In this document: piece after piece, positions 51,113-60,482 of the stretch
How the letters are laid out: the number at the start of each line of letters is the position of its first letter
Position numbering within the stretch: the stretch's first letter is position 1
NCBI RefSeq assembly: GCF_013410665.1
Contig: NZ_JACCFM010000001.1
Location: forward strand, 2,294,001 to 2,358,000
Length of the DNA stretch: 64,000 nucleotides
Origin: Leifsonia psychrotolerans
GTDB taxonomy: Bacteria; Actinomycetota; Actinomycetes; Actinomycetales; Microbacteriaceae
Direction of reading: 5' to 3'
Translations under genes and position numbers: made by a program
The notes under the pieces: model-generated
Databases searched by the model: none
What the model was told of the DNA's origin: nothing
What the model saw: only the letters and a program-made list of their open reading frames with translations

Positions 51113-52648
51113 TCAACAGAGGGGGTCCTTCGCGGGAACTATGCCCCGGATCAGGTAATCATCAACGGCGTCATTGACGCAGGAATTTGATTTGTTGTAG
51201 GCCGTGTGGCCCTCGCCCTGATAGGTGACCAGATGCCCGCTGTCGAGCTGCTTCGCGAGACTCTGAGCCCATTTGTACGGGGTTGCCGGGTCATTCGTCG
51301 TGCCGATCACGAGGATCGGCGCCGCCCCCGGCGCATGGATTTCACCGCGCTTTACTGTTGACGTGAACGGCCAATTGGCACAGCTGATATCGCCGAAACT
51401 CATATACGTACCGATCGTCGGCGCAGCGGCTTCGATTTCTGCGGCCTGTGCGCGCATCGACGCCGGATCGTCGTCGTAGCTGTAGTCGAGGCAGTTGATG
51501 GCGTTGAAGGCCTCGGTCGAGTTGTCGGCGTAGGTTCCGTCGGCGTTTCGGCCGTTATAAGCGTCGGCGAACTCGAACGCGATGCTCGCATCGCCGTGCA
51601 TCACGCTCTCAAACATCTGGCTGAGCGCGGGCCAGGCCGAGGCTTGGTAGAGCGGATAAATTATGGCGGTGAGCAGAGTGCTGGCACCGAGCTGCCGCCC
51701 ATCCTCATTGTTCAGAGGGCTCACATCGACGGATGCCAGCAGCGCCCTGATCGTCACCATCGCGTCGTCGACGGTGCCCGTGAACGGGCAGCTCGACCCC
51801 GACAAACACTCTTTCAAGTAGGCCCGAAGCGCGCTTTCGAAGCCCTGCGCTTGCACCCGCGTCACGTCAAAGTTGCTGGCCGCCGGATCAAGCGCGCCAT
51901 CGAGCGCGAGACGGCCAACTTTTTCGGGGTAGAGCTCGGCGTAGGTCGCGCCGAGGTAGGTGCCGTACGAGTAGCCGAGGTAGTAAAGCTTGGCGTCGCC
52001 GAGAACGGCGCGCAGTAGGTCCAGGTCGCGAGCGGCGCTCACGGTGTCGACCTCGCCGAGTAGGGGGCCTGTTTGCGCGTCACAGGCCGCACCGAACTTG
52101 GTGGCGTCCGCCTCCATCTCGGCGATCCAGGCATCCGACCCGCGCGCCGCGGTTGTCAGCGAATACAGGTACTGGTCCATCTGCGCCGGGTCGTAACAGG
52201 CCACCGCCGACGACCGACCGACACCGCGCGGGTCGAAACCGACGATGTCGAAACTCTTCTCGAGCCGCTTATCGACGGCGTAGCTGAGCGAGTCCTTGAC
52301 GAAGTCGTAGCCCGACCCGCCCGGACCGCCCGGGTTCACCAGCAGTGAGCCGACCCGGCTGCCATCGGTGGTCACGTGGCGCACGAGAGCGAGGTCGATG
52401 GTGCCCGCTGCCGGTTCTTTCCAGTTCAGGGGCGCTTTCGCGGTGGAGCACTGCATGCCGGAACCGCACGCCTTCCAGCGGAGTATCTGGCTGTAGAACG
52501 GCTGAAGCGCCGGGTCGACGTTCTCACTCGTCGGGTTCGAGGTGGCGGGGGGTGGTTTGGGCATGAACAGCGACACACAGCCGCTGAGTCCCGCGGTGAG
52601 AGCCACGGCTGCGGCCAGTGCGACGAGTGCACGACGGCGTCTGATCAT
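51113..52648 (-). CDS. secreted alpha/beta-hydrolase lipoprotein (tripeptidyl aminopeptidase-like, TAP family)
   Basis: A 511-residue exported serine hydrolase. The N-terminus has a lipoprotein signal, VALAAAVALTAGLSGC (lipobox LSGC). The oxyanion-hole region is VNPGGPGGSGYDF, the nucleophile Ser is in LGYSYGTYLG, the acid Asp in GTTNDPATP, and the His in GEGHTAYN. The C-terminal TAP-like domain holds the last two. This family removes N-terminal tripeptides or hydrolyses esters outside the cell. AAGGA lies 6 nt before the ATG. It precedes tRNA-Thr in its own orientation. Confidence 0.9.
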   Translation of the reverse strand: MIRRRRALVALAAAVALTAGLSGCVSLFMPKPPPATSNPTSENVDPALQPFYSQILRWKACGSGMQCSTAKAPLNWKEPAAGTIDLALVRHVTTDGSRVGSLLVNPGGPGGSGYDFVKDSLSYAVDKRLEKSFDIVGFDPRGVGRSSAVACYDPAQMDQYLYSLTTAARGSDAWIAEMEADATKFGAACDAQTGPLLGEVDTVSAARDLDLLRAVLGDAKLYYLGYSYGTYLGATYAELYPEKVGRLALDGALDPAASNFDVTRVQAQGFESALRAYLKECLSGSSCPFTGTVDDAMVTIRALLASVDVSPLNNEDGRQLGASTLLTAIIYPLYQASAWPALSQMFESVMHGDASIAFEFADAYNGRNADGTYADNSTEAFNAINCLDYSYDDDPASMRAQAAEIEAAAPTIGTYMSFGDISCANWPFTSTVKRGEIHAPGAAPILVIGTTNDPATPYKWAQSLAKQLDSGHLVTYQGEGHTAYNKSNSCVNDAVDDYLIRGIVPAKDPLC

Positions 52649-52716
52649 TGCGTTTCCTTCTTCTGCGCGCTTGTGAGCACGATCGATCGGCCAACCCTCT
52701 GTTCCAACACGCTTCT

Positions 52717-53889
52717 CTAGCGACGGATCGCCGTCACCAGCATGGCCTCCAACGCGAGTGCCGGGGCAACATTCGATTCGATTCGGTGGCGGGCGAGTGC
52801 GATCGCGTCAAGCGTGGCCAAAGTTCCGGCCGGCTCGGTCGCGCTACTTGCCACACGCAACTCCGCGGCAAGCTCCCGATTGATGATGGTGCTCTCACGC
52901 CCGAGCTGCACCATCATCACGTCGCGATAGAGCGAGGCGAGATCGACGAGGATGCGGTCGATTCCATCGCGTAGGCTGCGTGTCGCTCGCCGTTTCTGAT
53001 CGTCTTCCAGCGCCTTCAACTGCCCGCGGAGCCCGGGTGGAACGGCCTGACCCGGCTCGACGCCCAGCGAACGCAGCACGCCGGCACGCTCGGCGGCATC
53101 CTGCTCGGCGGTGAACGACTTGGCGTCGTCTCCGGCGATCGCCAGCAGACGCGCAGCGGTCACGACCGCGCTCGACACCCCCCGAATACCGAGAGCCGCC
53201 CGCAACGTCTCTTCACGCCGGGCTCGCGCCTCGGCATTGGTGGCGAGGCGCACGGCCATACCGATGTGGCTCTGCGCCTGCCGTGCACAGCGCTCGGCAG
53301 TGTCGGCGTCGACCCCGGTGCGCTTCGACAGCAGGGCGGCGACCTCCTCGATGCTCGGAACTCCAAGGCGAACCGACCGCACGCGTGAACGAATTGTGGG
53401 CAGCAAATCTGCTTCGCTCGGCGCACAGAGAATCCACACGGTACGCTCGGGCGGCTCTTCAAGCGCCTTCAAAAGCACGTTCGATGTGCGTTCCACCATG
53501 CGGTCGGCATCTTCGACCACAATCACCCGGTAGCGCGAGAGCGACGGCGAATACTGCGAGCGAGCGACGACCTCTTTGACGGTCTCCATCTTGATGATGA
53601 CGCCCTCGGTTGACAAGATCGTGAGGTCCGGATGCGTGCGGGCGTCGACTTGGCGGCGGGCGGCCTCATCGCCCTCGGGCGTGCCGGGGCTGAGCAGTGC
53701 CGTCGCGAATGCAAACGCGAGGTTCGAGCGGCCAGATCCGGGCGGCCCCGTAATCAGCCAGGCGTGCGTCATCGATGCGGACTCGGTCGTCGCACCGGAT
53801 GCGCCGTCGCCGGTCGTCGTGCGAGCCGCTGCGGCACGAAAAATGGCGATCGCCTCGGCCTGCCCTGTCAGGTCGTCCCAAACTGCCAT
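52717..53889 (-). CDS. holB: DNA polymerase III subunit delta'
   Basis: A 390-residue clamp-loader subunit of the AAA+ family. The degenerate Walker A is GPPGSGRSNLAFAFATAL, with Arg replacing the catalytic Lys, as usual for actinobacterial delta'. It has VVEDADRMVERTSNVLLKAL and the following PPERTVWILCAPSEADLLPT. The usual zinc-binding Cys cluster is not evident between the first strands. It acts with delta and tau/gamma to load the sliding clamp. It lies downstream of tmk, a conserved pairing. Confidence 0.93.
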   Translation of the reverse strand: MAVWDDLTGQAEAIAIFRAAAARTTTGDGASGATTESASMTHAWLITGPPGSGRSNLAFAFATALLSPGTPEGDEAARRQVDARTHPDLTILSTEGVIIKMETVKEVVARSQYSPSLSRYRVIVVEDADRMVERTSNVLLKALEEPPERTVWILCAPSEADLLPTIRSRVRSVRLGVPSIEEVAALLSKRTGVDADTAERCARQAQSHIGMAVRLATNAEARARREETLRAALGIRGVSSAVVTAARLLAIAGDDAKSFTAEQDAAERAGVLRSLGVEPGQAVPPGLRGQLKALEDDQKRRATRSLRDGIDRILVDLASLYRDVMMVQLGRESTIINRELAAELRVASSATEPAGTLATLDAIALARHRIESNVAPALALEAMLVTAIRR

Positions 53890-53993
53890 GAGTCAAGGCT
53901 ACCGTTCGCCGCCGACAGTCTGCTCCGGCCCGCGTTTGGGAAGAAGGCCCACGATTAACCATGGTCCTGCGTCTTCAACGCGGGCCGCGAGGT

Positions 53994-54614
53994 CTAGGAC
54001 AGTAGTTCGGCGACGCGAGCCCGCAGAATCGCGGCGATCGTGTCAACAGGGGCAGCGGCATCCGTGACCAGAAACCGGGTGGGCTCAGCCGCTGCGAGTT
54101 CGAGGAACGCGGCCCGCACCCGGGCGTGGAACTCATTCTTCTCGGCCTCAAGCCGGTCGAAACGCTTATTCGCAGCGTTCAGCCGGGCGCGCGCGACAGT
54201 TTCGTCCAGGTCGAGCAGGATCGTCAGATCGGGCAACAGCCCATCGGTCGCCCAGAGCGAGAGCTCGCGCACCTCGGTGGCGCCGAGCACGCGCCCGGCC
54301 CCCTGATAGGCAACCGACGAGTCGATGTAGCGATCTTGAATCACGATCTCCCCACGCGCCAGCGCCGGGCGGACCTTTGTCGCGATGTGGTGAGCGCGGT
54401 CGGCTGCATAAAGCAACGCCTCGGCGCGCGGCGCGATTTCGCCGGGGTGGTGCAGCACGATCTCACGGATCTCGACGCCCACCTCGGTGCCGCCCGGCTC
54501 ACGGGTGCGCATCACGGTATGCCCGTGCTGCTCCAACCAGTCGGTCAGCAGCTGAGCCTGGGTCGACTTGCCTGACCCGTCGCCGCCCTCAATAGTGATG
54601 AAAAAACCGGTCAC
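53994..54614 (-). CDS. tmk: thymidylate kinase
   Basis: A 206-residue dTMP kinase. The P-loop IEGGDGSGKST is at residues 8-18, the DR(Y/H) motif is in QDRYIDSSVAYQGAGR, and TREPGGTEVG carries the substrate-binding Arg. It phosphorylates dTMP to dTDP. Its start overlaps the topA stop by 4 bp, so the two genes are probably translationally coupled, and holB follows after 104 bp. The order topA-tmk-holB is common in Actinobacteria. Confidence 0.95.
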   Translation of the reverse strand: MTGFFITIEGGDGSGKSTQAQLLTDWLEQHGHTVMRTREPGGTEVGVEIREIVLHHPGEIAPRAEALLYAADRAHHIATKVRPALARGEIVIQDRYIDSSVAYQGAGRVLGATEVRELSLWATDGLLPDLTILLDLDETVARARLNAANKRFDRLEAEKNEFHARVRAAFLELAAAEPTRFLVTDAAAPVDTIAAILRARVAELLS

Positions 54615-57600
54615 GATGCGGCGCCGGCCTCCGCTGCCTTGGTCGCGGCGTTCCGCGCACGGGTCGCGGCCGCTTTCGCCGCGATCGCCGCCTTCTCTTC
54701 CGGAGTCTTGACGACGGCCGCGCGTGTCACCGCTGCCTTCCCTGCAGCAGCCTTCTTGGCCGGTGCCTTCTTGGCCGGTGCCTTCTTGGCCGGTGCCTTC
54801 TTGGCGGCCGGCTTCTTCGCAGCGGCCTTCTTCGCCGGCGCCTTCTTCGCCGGGCCCTTGGCTCGCTTATCGGCAAGAAGCTGCACGGCTCGGTCGAAGT
54901 CGACGTCTTCGACCGTCTCGGCCTTCGGGATCGTCGCGTTCGTCACGCCGTCAGTCACATAGGCGCCGAACCGGCCGTCCTTGATCTTGATGGCCTTGCC
55001 GCTCTCGGGGTCTGGCGCCTCGAACTCCTTCAGCGCACTCGAGGCCCGGCGGGCGCCGTACTTCGGCTGCGCGTAGAGTTCGATCGCACCGGCCAGGTCG
55101 ATGTCGAAGATCTGGTCTTCGCTCGTGAGCGAGCGGGTGTCGACGCCCTTTTTCAGATACGGGCCGAATTTACCGTTCTGCGCCAAAATCTCGGTGCCGG
55201 TTTCGGGATCACTGCCGACAACGCGCGGCAGATCGAGCAGGCGCAGCGCGGTGTCGAGGTCAATGGTCGCGAGGTCCATCGACTTGAAGATGGATGCCGT
55301 GCGCGCTTTAGCCGTAGCCGCCTTCTTCGCCGGGGCCTTCTTCTTGGGTTTCGCGGCAGCCTCTGACACTTCGCCGGTGGCGGGGTCGACGACACTGCCA
55401 TCGGCGAGCGTGGTCGCAGTCGTAGCGGCTGCAGCCGCGGCATCCGTTGCCGCCGTTGCATCGGCTGCCGGCTCGGGGTCGACCTCGGTGACGTACGGTC
55501 CGAAGCGGCCATCTTTGGCAACGACGTTCTTGCCGTTGACCGGATTGACACCGATCACACGATCGGTCACGACAGGAGCGTCGATGAGCTCGCGGGCCTT
55601 CGCCGCGGTGAGCTCGTCGGGGGCCAGATCCGGCGGAATGTTGACGCGGCGCGGCGTCACATCAGGGTCGGCATCCGGCTCGATCACTTCGAGGTAGGGG
55701 CCGTACTTGCCGATGCGCAACGTGATGTCATCGGAGATCCGCACCGAGTTAATGACGCGCGGGTCGATCTCGCCGAGGTTGTCGACGACCTGGCGGAGGC
55801 CGCGGTGCTTGTCCGAGCCGAAGTAGAAGCTGTTCAGCCAGTCAACCCGGTCGGCCTCGCCGTCGGCGATGCGGTCGAGGTCGTTTTCCATTTCAGCGGT
55901 GAAGTCGTATTCGACCAGATCCCCGAAGAAGTCTTCGAGCAGGCGCACCACCGAGAACGCGATCCAGTTCGGAATGAGCGACTGGCCGCGCGGCGTGACA
56001 TAACCGCGGTCGGTGATGGTCGAGATGATCGACGCGTAGGTCGAGGGGCGGCCAATGCCGAGCTCCTCGAGCTTCTTGACCAGGCTGGCCTCGGTGAAAC
56101 GCGCCGGCGGGGTGGTCTCGTGGCCCTTGGCCTCGACATCGGCCAGCGTGAGCGTCTGGCCTTCGGTCAGCGGCGGCAGCTTCGATTCGGTCGCATCGGT
56201 GGGCGCGTTGCGCTCCTCGTCCCGGCCTTCCTCGTAGGCGAGCAGGAAGCCCCGGAACGTGATGACCGTACCGCTGGCCGAGAATTCGGCCCGGGCACCG
56301 GATGCCGCGGGGTGCGCGGCCTGCCCGGTCGGGCCGGCCTCGATGGTGACAGACGCCGTCGAACCCGTCGCATCCGCCATTTGTGAAGCGACTGTGCGCT
56401 TCCAGATGAGGTCGTAGAGCTTGAAGTCGTTGCCGCGCAGGCTGCCGGAAAGCGACGCGGGGGTGCGGAACGTATCGCCCGAGGGGCGAATGGCTTCGTG
56501 GGCTTCCTGGGCGTTCTTGCTCTTGCCCTTGTAGACACGAGGTTTGTCCGGAATCGTTTCGGCGCCGTAGAGCGCCGTGGCCTGGGTGCGCGCAGCGGTG
56601 ATCGCCTGCTGTGAGAGCGACGGCGAGTCGGTACGCATATAGGTGATGTACCCGTTTTCGTACAGCGACTGCGCGACGCTCATGGTCTGGCGTGCGGTGA
56701 AGCGCAACTTGCGCGCCGCCTCCTGCTGCAGGGTCGAGGTCGTGAACGGGGCGGCCGGGCTGCGGCGGTACGGCTTCGAAGCGACTTTGCTGACCGTGAG
56801 CGGAACGCCCGGTTCGCGCAGCGCTGCGGCGAGCGCAACGGCGGATGCCTCGTCGAGGGTCGCCGCCTTCACGCCGGGCTTGAGAGTGCCGGTGTCGTCG
56901 AAATCGCTGCCGGAGGCGATGCGTTCGCCGTTCAGACGCACGAGTTTCGCAGCAAATTCTTTGTCGCGCTCCGCGCCCGACGGTGCCAGCTGTGCGATCA
57001 GGTCCCAGTAACCTGCTGCGACAAACGCGAGGCGTTCCCGCTCACGCTCGACCACGAGACGGGTGGCTGCGGACTGCACGCGCCCGGCGGACAGACCGGG
57101 GCCGACCTTGCGCCAGAGCACGGGAGAAATTTCGTATCCGTAAATCCGGTCGAGAATGCGACGGGTTTCCTGCGCGTCAACAAGGGCGGTGTCGAGGTCG
57201 CGGGTGTTGTCTTTTGCGGCAAGGATGGCGTCTTTGGTGATCTCGTGGAACACCATGCGCTTGACCGGCACCTTGGGCTGCAAGACCTGCAGGAGGTGCC
57301 ACGCGATGGCCTCGCCCTCGCGGTCCTCATCAGTTGCGAGGAGGAGTTCGTCGGCGTTCTTCAACGCCCGCTTGAGCTCGGCGACGGTCTTCTTCTTGGC
57401 GTCGGAGACGACGTAATACGGCTCAAACCCGTTGTCGACGTCGACAGAGAACTTACCCAGCGGCCCCTTCTTGAGCTCGGGGGGCAAGTTCTTGGGCTCG
57501 ATCAGGTCGCGAATGTGTCCGACAGAGGACAACACCTCATAGCCGTCGCCCAGATAGCCCGCAATCGACTTCATCTTGGTCGGCGACTCAACAATGACCA

Positions 57601-57619
57601 GCTTCTTAGTGCCTGGCAC
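54611..57619 (-). CDS. topA: DNA topoisomerase I
   Basis: A 1002-residue type IA topoisomerase that relaxes negative supercoils. The TOPRIM domain (KLVIVESPTK and the DEDREGEAIAWH acidic motif) is at the N-terminus. The catalytic Tyr327 is in GYITYMRTDS. Repeated C-terminal DNA-binding modules follow (NGKFGPYL and DGRFGAYV types) in place of zinc ribbons. The last 75 residues are a Lys/Ala/Pro tail (AKKAPAKKAPAKKAPA). GTG 57619 was chosen because homologues start there and AGAGGAG lies 4 nt upstream; an ATG at 57673 would add 18 atypical residues. Confidence 0.95.
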   Translation of the reverse strand: MPGTKKLVIVESPTKMKSIAGYLGDGYEVLSSVGHIRDLIEPKNLPPELKKGPLGKFSVDVDNGFEPYYVVSDAKKKTVAELKRALKNADELLLATDEDREGEAIAWHLLQVLQPKVPVKRMVFHEITKDAILAAKDNTRDLDTALVDAQETRRILDRIYGYEISPVLWRKVGPGLSAGRVQSAATRLVVERERERLAFVAAGYWDLIAQLAPSGAERDKEFAAKLVRLNGERIASGSDFDDTGTLKPGVKAATLDEASAVALAAALREPGVPLTVSKVASKPYRRSPAAPFTTSTLQQEAARKLRFTARQTMSVAQSLYENGYITYMRTDSPSLSQQAITAARTQATALYGAETIPDKPRVYKGKSKNAQEAHEAIRPSGDTFRTPASLSGSLRGNDFKLYDLIWKRTVASQMADATGSTASVTIEAGPTGQAAHPAASGARAEFSASGTVITFRGFLLAYEEGRDEERNAPTDATESKLPPLTEGQTLTLADVEAKGHETTPPARFTEASLVKKLEELGIGRPSTYASIISTITDRGYVTPRGQSLIPNWIAFSVVRLLEDFFGDLVEYDFTAEMENDLDRIADGEADRVDWLNSFYFGSDKHRGLRQVVDNLGEIDPRVINSVRISDDITLRIGKYGPYLEVIEPDADPDVTPRRVNIPPDLAPDELTAAKARELIDAPVVTDRVIGVNPVNGKNVVAKDGRFGPYVTEVDPEPAADATAATDAAAAAATTATTLADGSVVDPATGEVSEAAAKPKKKAPAKKAATAKARTASIFKSMDLATIDLDTALRLLDLPRVVGSDPETGTEILAQNGKFGPYLKKGVDTRSLTSEDQIFDIDLAGAIELYAQPKYGARRASSALKEFEAPDPESGKAIKIKDGRFGAYVTDGVTNATIPKAETVEDVDFDRAVQLLADKRAKGPAKKAPAKKAAAKKPAAKKAPAKKAPAKKAPAKKAAAGKAAVTRAAVVKTPEEKAAIAAKAAATRARNAATKAAEAGAAS

Positions 57620-57738
57620 CAGACTCCTCTTATAGGTAGGGACCCGTCGTGTGGGCCATGGCACACCATACACACAGGAAACGGGTGCTTGCCGAATTGA
57701 GGGCTTGTCAGTTCTGCTCGGATGGTGAGAATTGAGAC

Positions 57739-57978
57739 ATGTCTACTGAAGCGATGGGTACGTATACGGCCAAGCTGACGGACGGTCCTCTCGAAGGAAA
57801 GACCATTCGAACCGAGTTTCTCGAGTCGGGCGATCCCCGGGCGCGCCTCGAGATTCCGGCCGACTCCGGAAAGCACTACATCTATCAGCGCAGCAGCGGA
57901 ATCGAGTTCGACGCCGGCGGCCAGGCCAACCGGCCGACCGCTGTGGATTATCGCTACCTTGAGGCCGTCTTTAAGTAG
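57739..57978 (+). CDS. small conserved-type hypothetical protein
   Basis: A 79-residue protein with good codon usage, divergent from topA. The sequence (YTAKLTDGPLEGKTIRTEFL, then YIYQRSSGIEFDAGGQANRP) looks like a small beta-rich domain. No family was recognised and no signal peptide or membrane helix is present. It has a weak ribosome binding site. It is convergent with the tad cluster. Confidence 0.65.
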   Translation: MSTEAMGTYTAKLTDGPLEGKTIRTEFLESGDPRARLEIPADSGKHYIYQRSSGIEFDAGGQANRPTAVDYRYLEAVFK

Positions 57979-58006
57979 TCTTCATTTTGTGCCACCCCGC
58001 GTGTCG

Positions 58007-58384
58007 TCACTGTGGTGAGGGCGGCGGTCCGGCCCGCGCCCGTCCCTCGAGGGTGAAGCCAAGGTAGCCGCGGCTCACCACGACCGAGGCGATCAGGCCA
58101 TCCATCGCGCAGGAGTCGATCGATGCCCCATTGGCCGTCGCAACCCGCGCGGCCACCGAGCACGGAATCCCCGGAAGAAGTCCGGATGCCGTGTCGGCGG
58201 CAGCAAGCGCCGCCGCAGCCGCGGCGCCCTGCACCTGCTGCGTGACCGCGAGCACCGCATACAGAGGAATGACCGCCACGGTGAGCGCGAGGGTCGCGCC
58301 AAGCACCCCCACGGCCAGAAGCGAGCCGGATCCTCCCTCACCCTCAACCGACCTGTCCCGGCGCGACTTTCTCGCTCTGCGCAT
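58007..58384 (-). CDS. TadE/TadG-like (Rv3654c-like) secreted protein
   Basis: A 125-residue protein with a basic N-terminus, then one hydrophobic helix (about 22-45, LLAVGVLGATLALTVAVIPL) and an Ala-rich stretch (AAAAAALAAADTASG). Two Cys (CSVAARVATANGASIDSC) may form a disulphide. This matches the helicase/secretion-neighbourhood TadE-like family of Actinobacteria. Its ATG overlaps the stop of the preceding tadE-like gene (TGATG), so it is the last gene of the tad operon. It is probably a minor pilin or pilus assembly factor. Confidence 0.82.
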   Translation of the reverse strand: MRRARKSRRDRSVEGEGGSGSLLAVGVLGATLALTVAVIPLYAVLAVTQQVQGAAAAAALAAADTASGLLPGIPCSVAARVATANGASIDSCAMDGLIASVVVSRGYLGFTLEGRARAGPPPSPQ

Positions 58385-58779
58385 CAGAGTCCCCCGCTCG
58401 GCGCGCAGGAGCGCGCTGTCACGGTCACGCCGGCACGGGCGAAGGGACCAAAACCGCTCGGCTTCTGCAGGAGTGCGCAGACTAGATCCCCCTGGTGCTC
58501 GGTGCGGAGCTCCGCACCGGCGATCGACGCTTGCACCGCAGCGGCCGCGCTGTCGAGACTCTCACCACGACCGAGCATCCGTGCGGCAACCACCGCGGCA
58601 TCGGTGAGTCGCACCTGCTGACCGACCACCTGGATCGCAGCCAAACAGCAGGCGAGCACGAGCACGACGGCGGGAAGGACCACCGCGAATTCGGCGGTAA
58701 TGCTGCCTCGCTCGTGTGGCTGCGTCAGGCACCTCCCGCGGTCAGACTCCCCCGCTCGTTCACCCCACCGTGAGTGCAT
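58384..58779 (-). CDS. TadE-family pilus protein
   Basis: A 131-residue TadE-like protein. The segment ERGSITAEFAVVLPAVVLVLACCLAAIQ (shown by the core AEFAVVLPAVVLVLACC) is the pilin-like signal plus helix, followed by a soluble domain with two Cys. ATG 58779 overlaps the end of the DUF4244 gene by 20 bp, so translation is coupled. It probably serves in the Flp pilus or a related secretion apparatus. Confidence 0.84.
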   Translation of the reverse strand: MHSRWGERAGESDRGRCLTQPHERGSITAEFAVVLPAVVLVLACCLAAIQVVGQQVRLTDAAVVAARMLGRGESLDSAAAAVQASIAGAELRTEHQGDLVCALLQKPSGFGPFARAGVTVTARSCAPSGGL

Positions 58780-59152
58780 TGCGCACCAGCTCGGTGAGAA
58801 TGCCGCGCACCTCGTCGCCCCGCAGAATGATGATGAGCAGTCCGGCAAAACCCACCGCGGCCATCGTGGCGACGGCGTATTCAGCGGTCGCCGCGCCGGC
58901 GTCGTCGCCACGCCGCACCCGTCGGATGCCGGTGCGTTCCCACCACGCCCTCGCTATTCGGGACGCTGTGCGTGAATCGCCAGCAGTTCGGTCGGCCGCG
59001 AGCTGCGCAGCCCCGCGCAGCGCTGCCTCGCTGTCTTCCGTGGAAAGCCGTACCGCCGCGTGCTCAGGCGCTGCCTGCCCAGCCCCGGTGTGCGCGGACG
59101 CTCTCTGCACGGACGCTGTCTGCACGGATGCTGTGTGCCGTTGTCGATACAT
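58760..59152 (-). CDS. DUF4244 (Flp pilin-like) protein
   Basis: A 130-residue protein. The C-terminal third, GAATAEYAVATMAAVGFAGL followed by a short hydrophobic tail, is a Flp-type prepilin segment as in the DUF4244 family. AAGGAG lies 7 nt before the ATG at 59152. The N-terminal half is charged and rich in Ala and Arg. It is the likely major pilin of this reduced tad locus, by analogy with other Actinobacteria. Confidence 0.84.
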   Translation of the reverse strand: MYRQRHTASVQTASVQRASAHTGAGQAAPEHAAVRLSTEDSEAALRGAAQLAADRTAGDSRTASRIARAWWERTGIRRVRRGDDAGAATAEYAVATMAAVGFAGLLIIILRGDEVRGILTELVRNALTVG

Positions 59153-59261
59153 CGGTCTTCTCCTTCTGCGCCGTCTGGCGCGATTGGTGGTGGCACGAGT
59201 GACTCCAGCGTGTCGCGAGCAACCGCCGCAGAGCGAGAAGACCTGCAAGCCGTGCAGAATC

Positions 59262-60482
59262 TCAGAGTGTCGAGAGAGTGGAGGAGAGAACCCCCAGCAG
59301 CAATGGCATGACGCCCACCAGCATGAACGCCGGAAGCACGCAGACTCCAAGCGGAATCATGAGCGTCACGGCGAGAGCTTCGGCCCTCTGCTGCCCCTCG
59401 CTGCGCGCCTGCCGGCGCAGTTGCTCTGCCTCGCTGCGGAGGAGCTCTGCAGCCGGAACCCCCGCTCGTTCCGCCAGGTCAAGAACTGAGTCACGCAGGC
59501 CATCGGACTCCGAACCGGGCTCGGAATCGGACTCGATGCGGGATCCGGTGCCGGAGCGCGCCACCGCGACAGCGTCGGTAGTGGTGGTGGCTGTCGACGG
59601 CGGCTCATCGTTCCCTGAAAGGAAGCGGCGTTGGGCCACCGCGACGAGCGCGCGAGCGCCGTCGATCGAGCCTCCGCCCGCGAGGGCGATCGCGGTCAGA
59701 TCCAGTTCCAGGCCGGGAGCGACAGATTGTGCTCGGGCCGACCGCAGTAGCCTGCGGTTCCACCGAGCAGCGAGCACGAGGAGCAACGCCCCCACCCCCA
59801 GACAGAGCACACCGGGCACGGTGAGAAAGAGCGTGCGCAGGGTGTCAAAGCCCATCACCGTGCCGAAAAGAATGCCGATGATCGGCAGCACCATCACCAT
59901 GCGCGCCGTCGCGGCCGGCCCCGCCACTGCCACATCCAGATCGCGGTGCAACTGGCCGATGTGCCGAAAGGCCTGAGCCAGATCGCGCAGACATCCCGCC
60001 AAGGGAGCACCGGCCTCGGTTGCCACCGACCAGGCCGCGGCCAAGCACAGCCAGGCTTCCCTCTCGCGGTTGTCGCGTGAGCGAGCCTCGAAGGCGATGG
60101 CATCGGCAGCGCTCTCACCCCGCAGCCCGGCGAAGGCCGCCGCACGAATGATCCGTTCCGTGCGGGCTTCGGCCTGCGCACTCGGTCGCTGCCGATGCGG
60201 CCGGCCCGGAATGCGGGAACTCGGCATCCTCAGGTCTAGCTCGCCCACAGCGAATTCGCCCACGCCCGGTTCACCAATACCCGGATTACCCGCATCCCGC
60301 TCGCCCTCATTCGACTCACCCACAGCCTGGTGGCCCCCGACGTGATCGACAGGAAGCAGGTAACCCCACGCGCGCGCTGGCGATACCCCGGCCGAGAGCA
60401 AGACGGCCACCCGCTCGGCGACCTGCGCGACCTCTTCTAACGCAGACACTCCGCCAGGCTTCCTGCGACGACGCCCGATCAT
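59262..60482 (-). CDS. type II secretion F-domain protein (TadB/TadC-like)
   Basis: A 406-residue membrane protein. The F domain (about 125-190, FAGLRGESAADAIAFEARSR) precedes two hydrophobic helices (about 195-245), and a third pair is at the C-terminus (PLGVCVLPAFMLVGVMPLLL). Two low-complexity inserts are present: a Gly/Glu/Asn stretch (about 50-85) with GEPGVGEFAVGEL-like repeats, and a Ser/Asp stretch (about 300-335). It is the platform protein for pilus assembly. Its start overlaps tadA (ATGA). TadB and TadC appear to be one protein here. Confidence 0.87.
   Translation of the reverse strand: MIGRRRRKPGGVSALEEVAQVAERVAVLLSAGVSPARAWGYLLPVDHVGGHQAVGESNEGERDAGNPGIGEPGVGEFAVGELDLRMPSSRIPGRPHRQRPSAQAEARTERIIRAAAFAGLRGESAADAIAFEARSRDNREREAWLCLAAAWSVATEAGAPLAGCLRDLAQAFRHIGQLHRDLDVAVAGPAATARMVMVLPIIGILFGTVMGFDTLRTLFLTVPGVLCLGVGALLLVLAARWNRRLLRSARAQSVAPGLELDLTAIALAGGGSIDGARALVAVAQRRFLSGNDEPPSTATTTTDAVAVARSGTGSRIESDSEPGSESDGLRDSVLDLAERAGVPAAELLRSEAEQLRRQARSEGQQRAEALAVTLMIPLGVCVLPAFMLVGVMPLLLGVLSSTLSTL

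Noticed and set aside
45407-57772. Further GTATAC sequences at about 45408 and 57766 as GntR operators
   Set aside because: They lie inside coding regions and lack the ATCG flank shared by the three intergenic sites.
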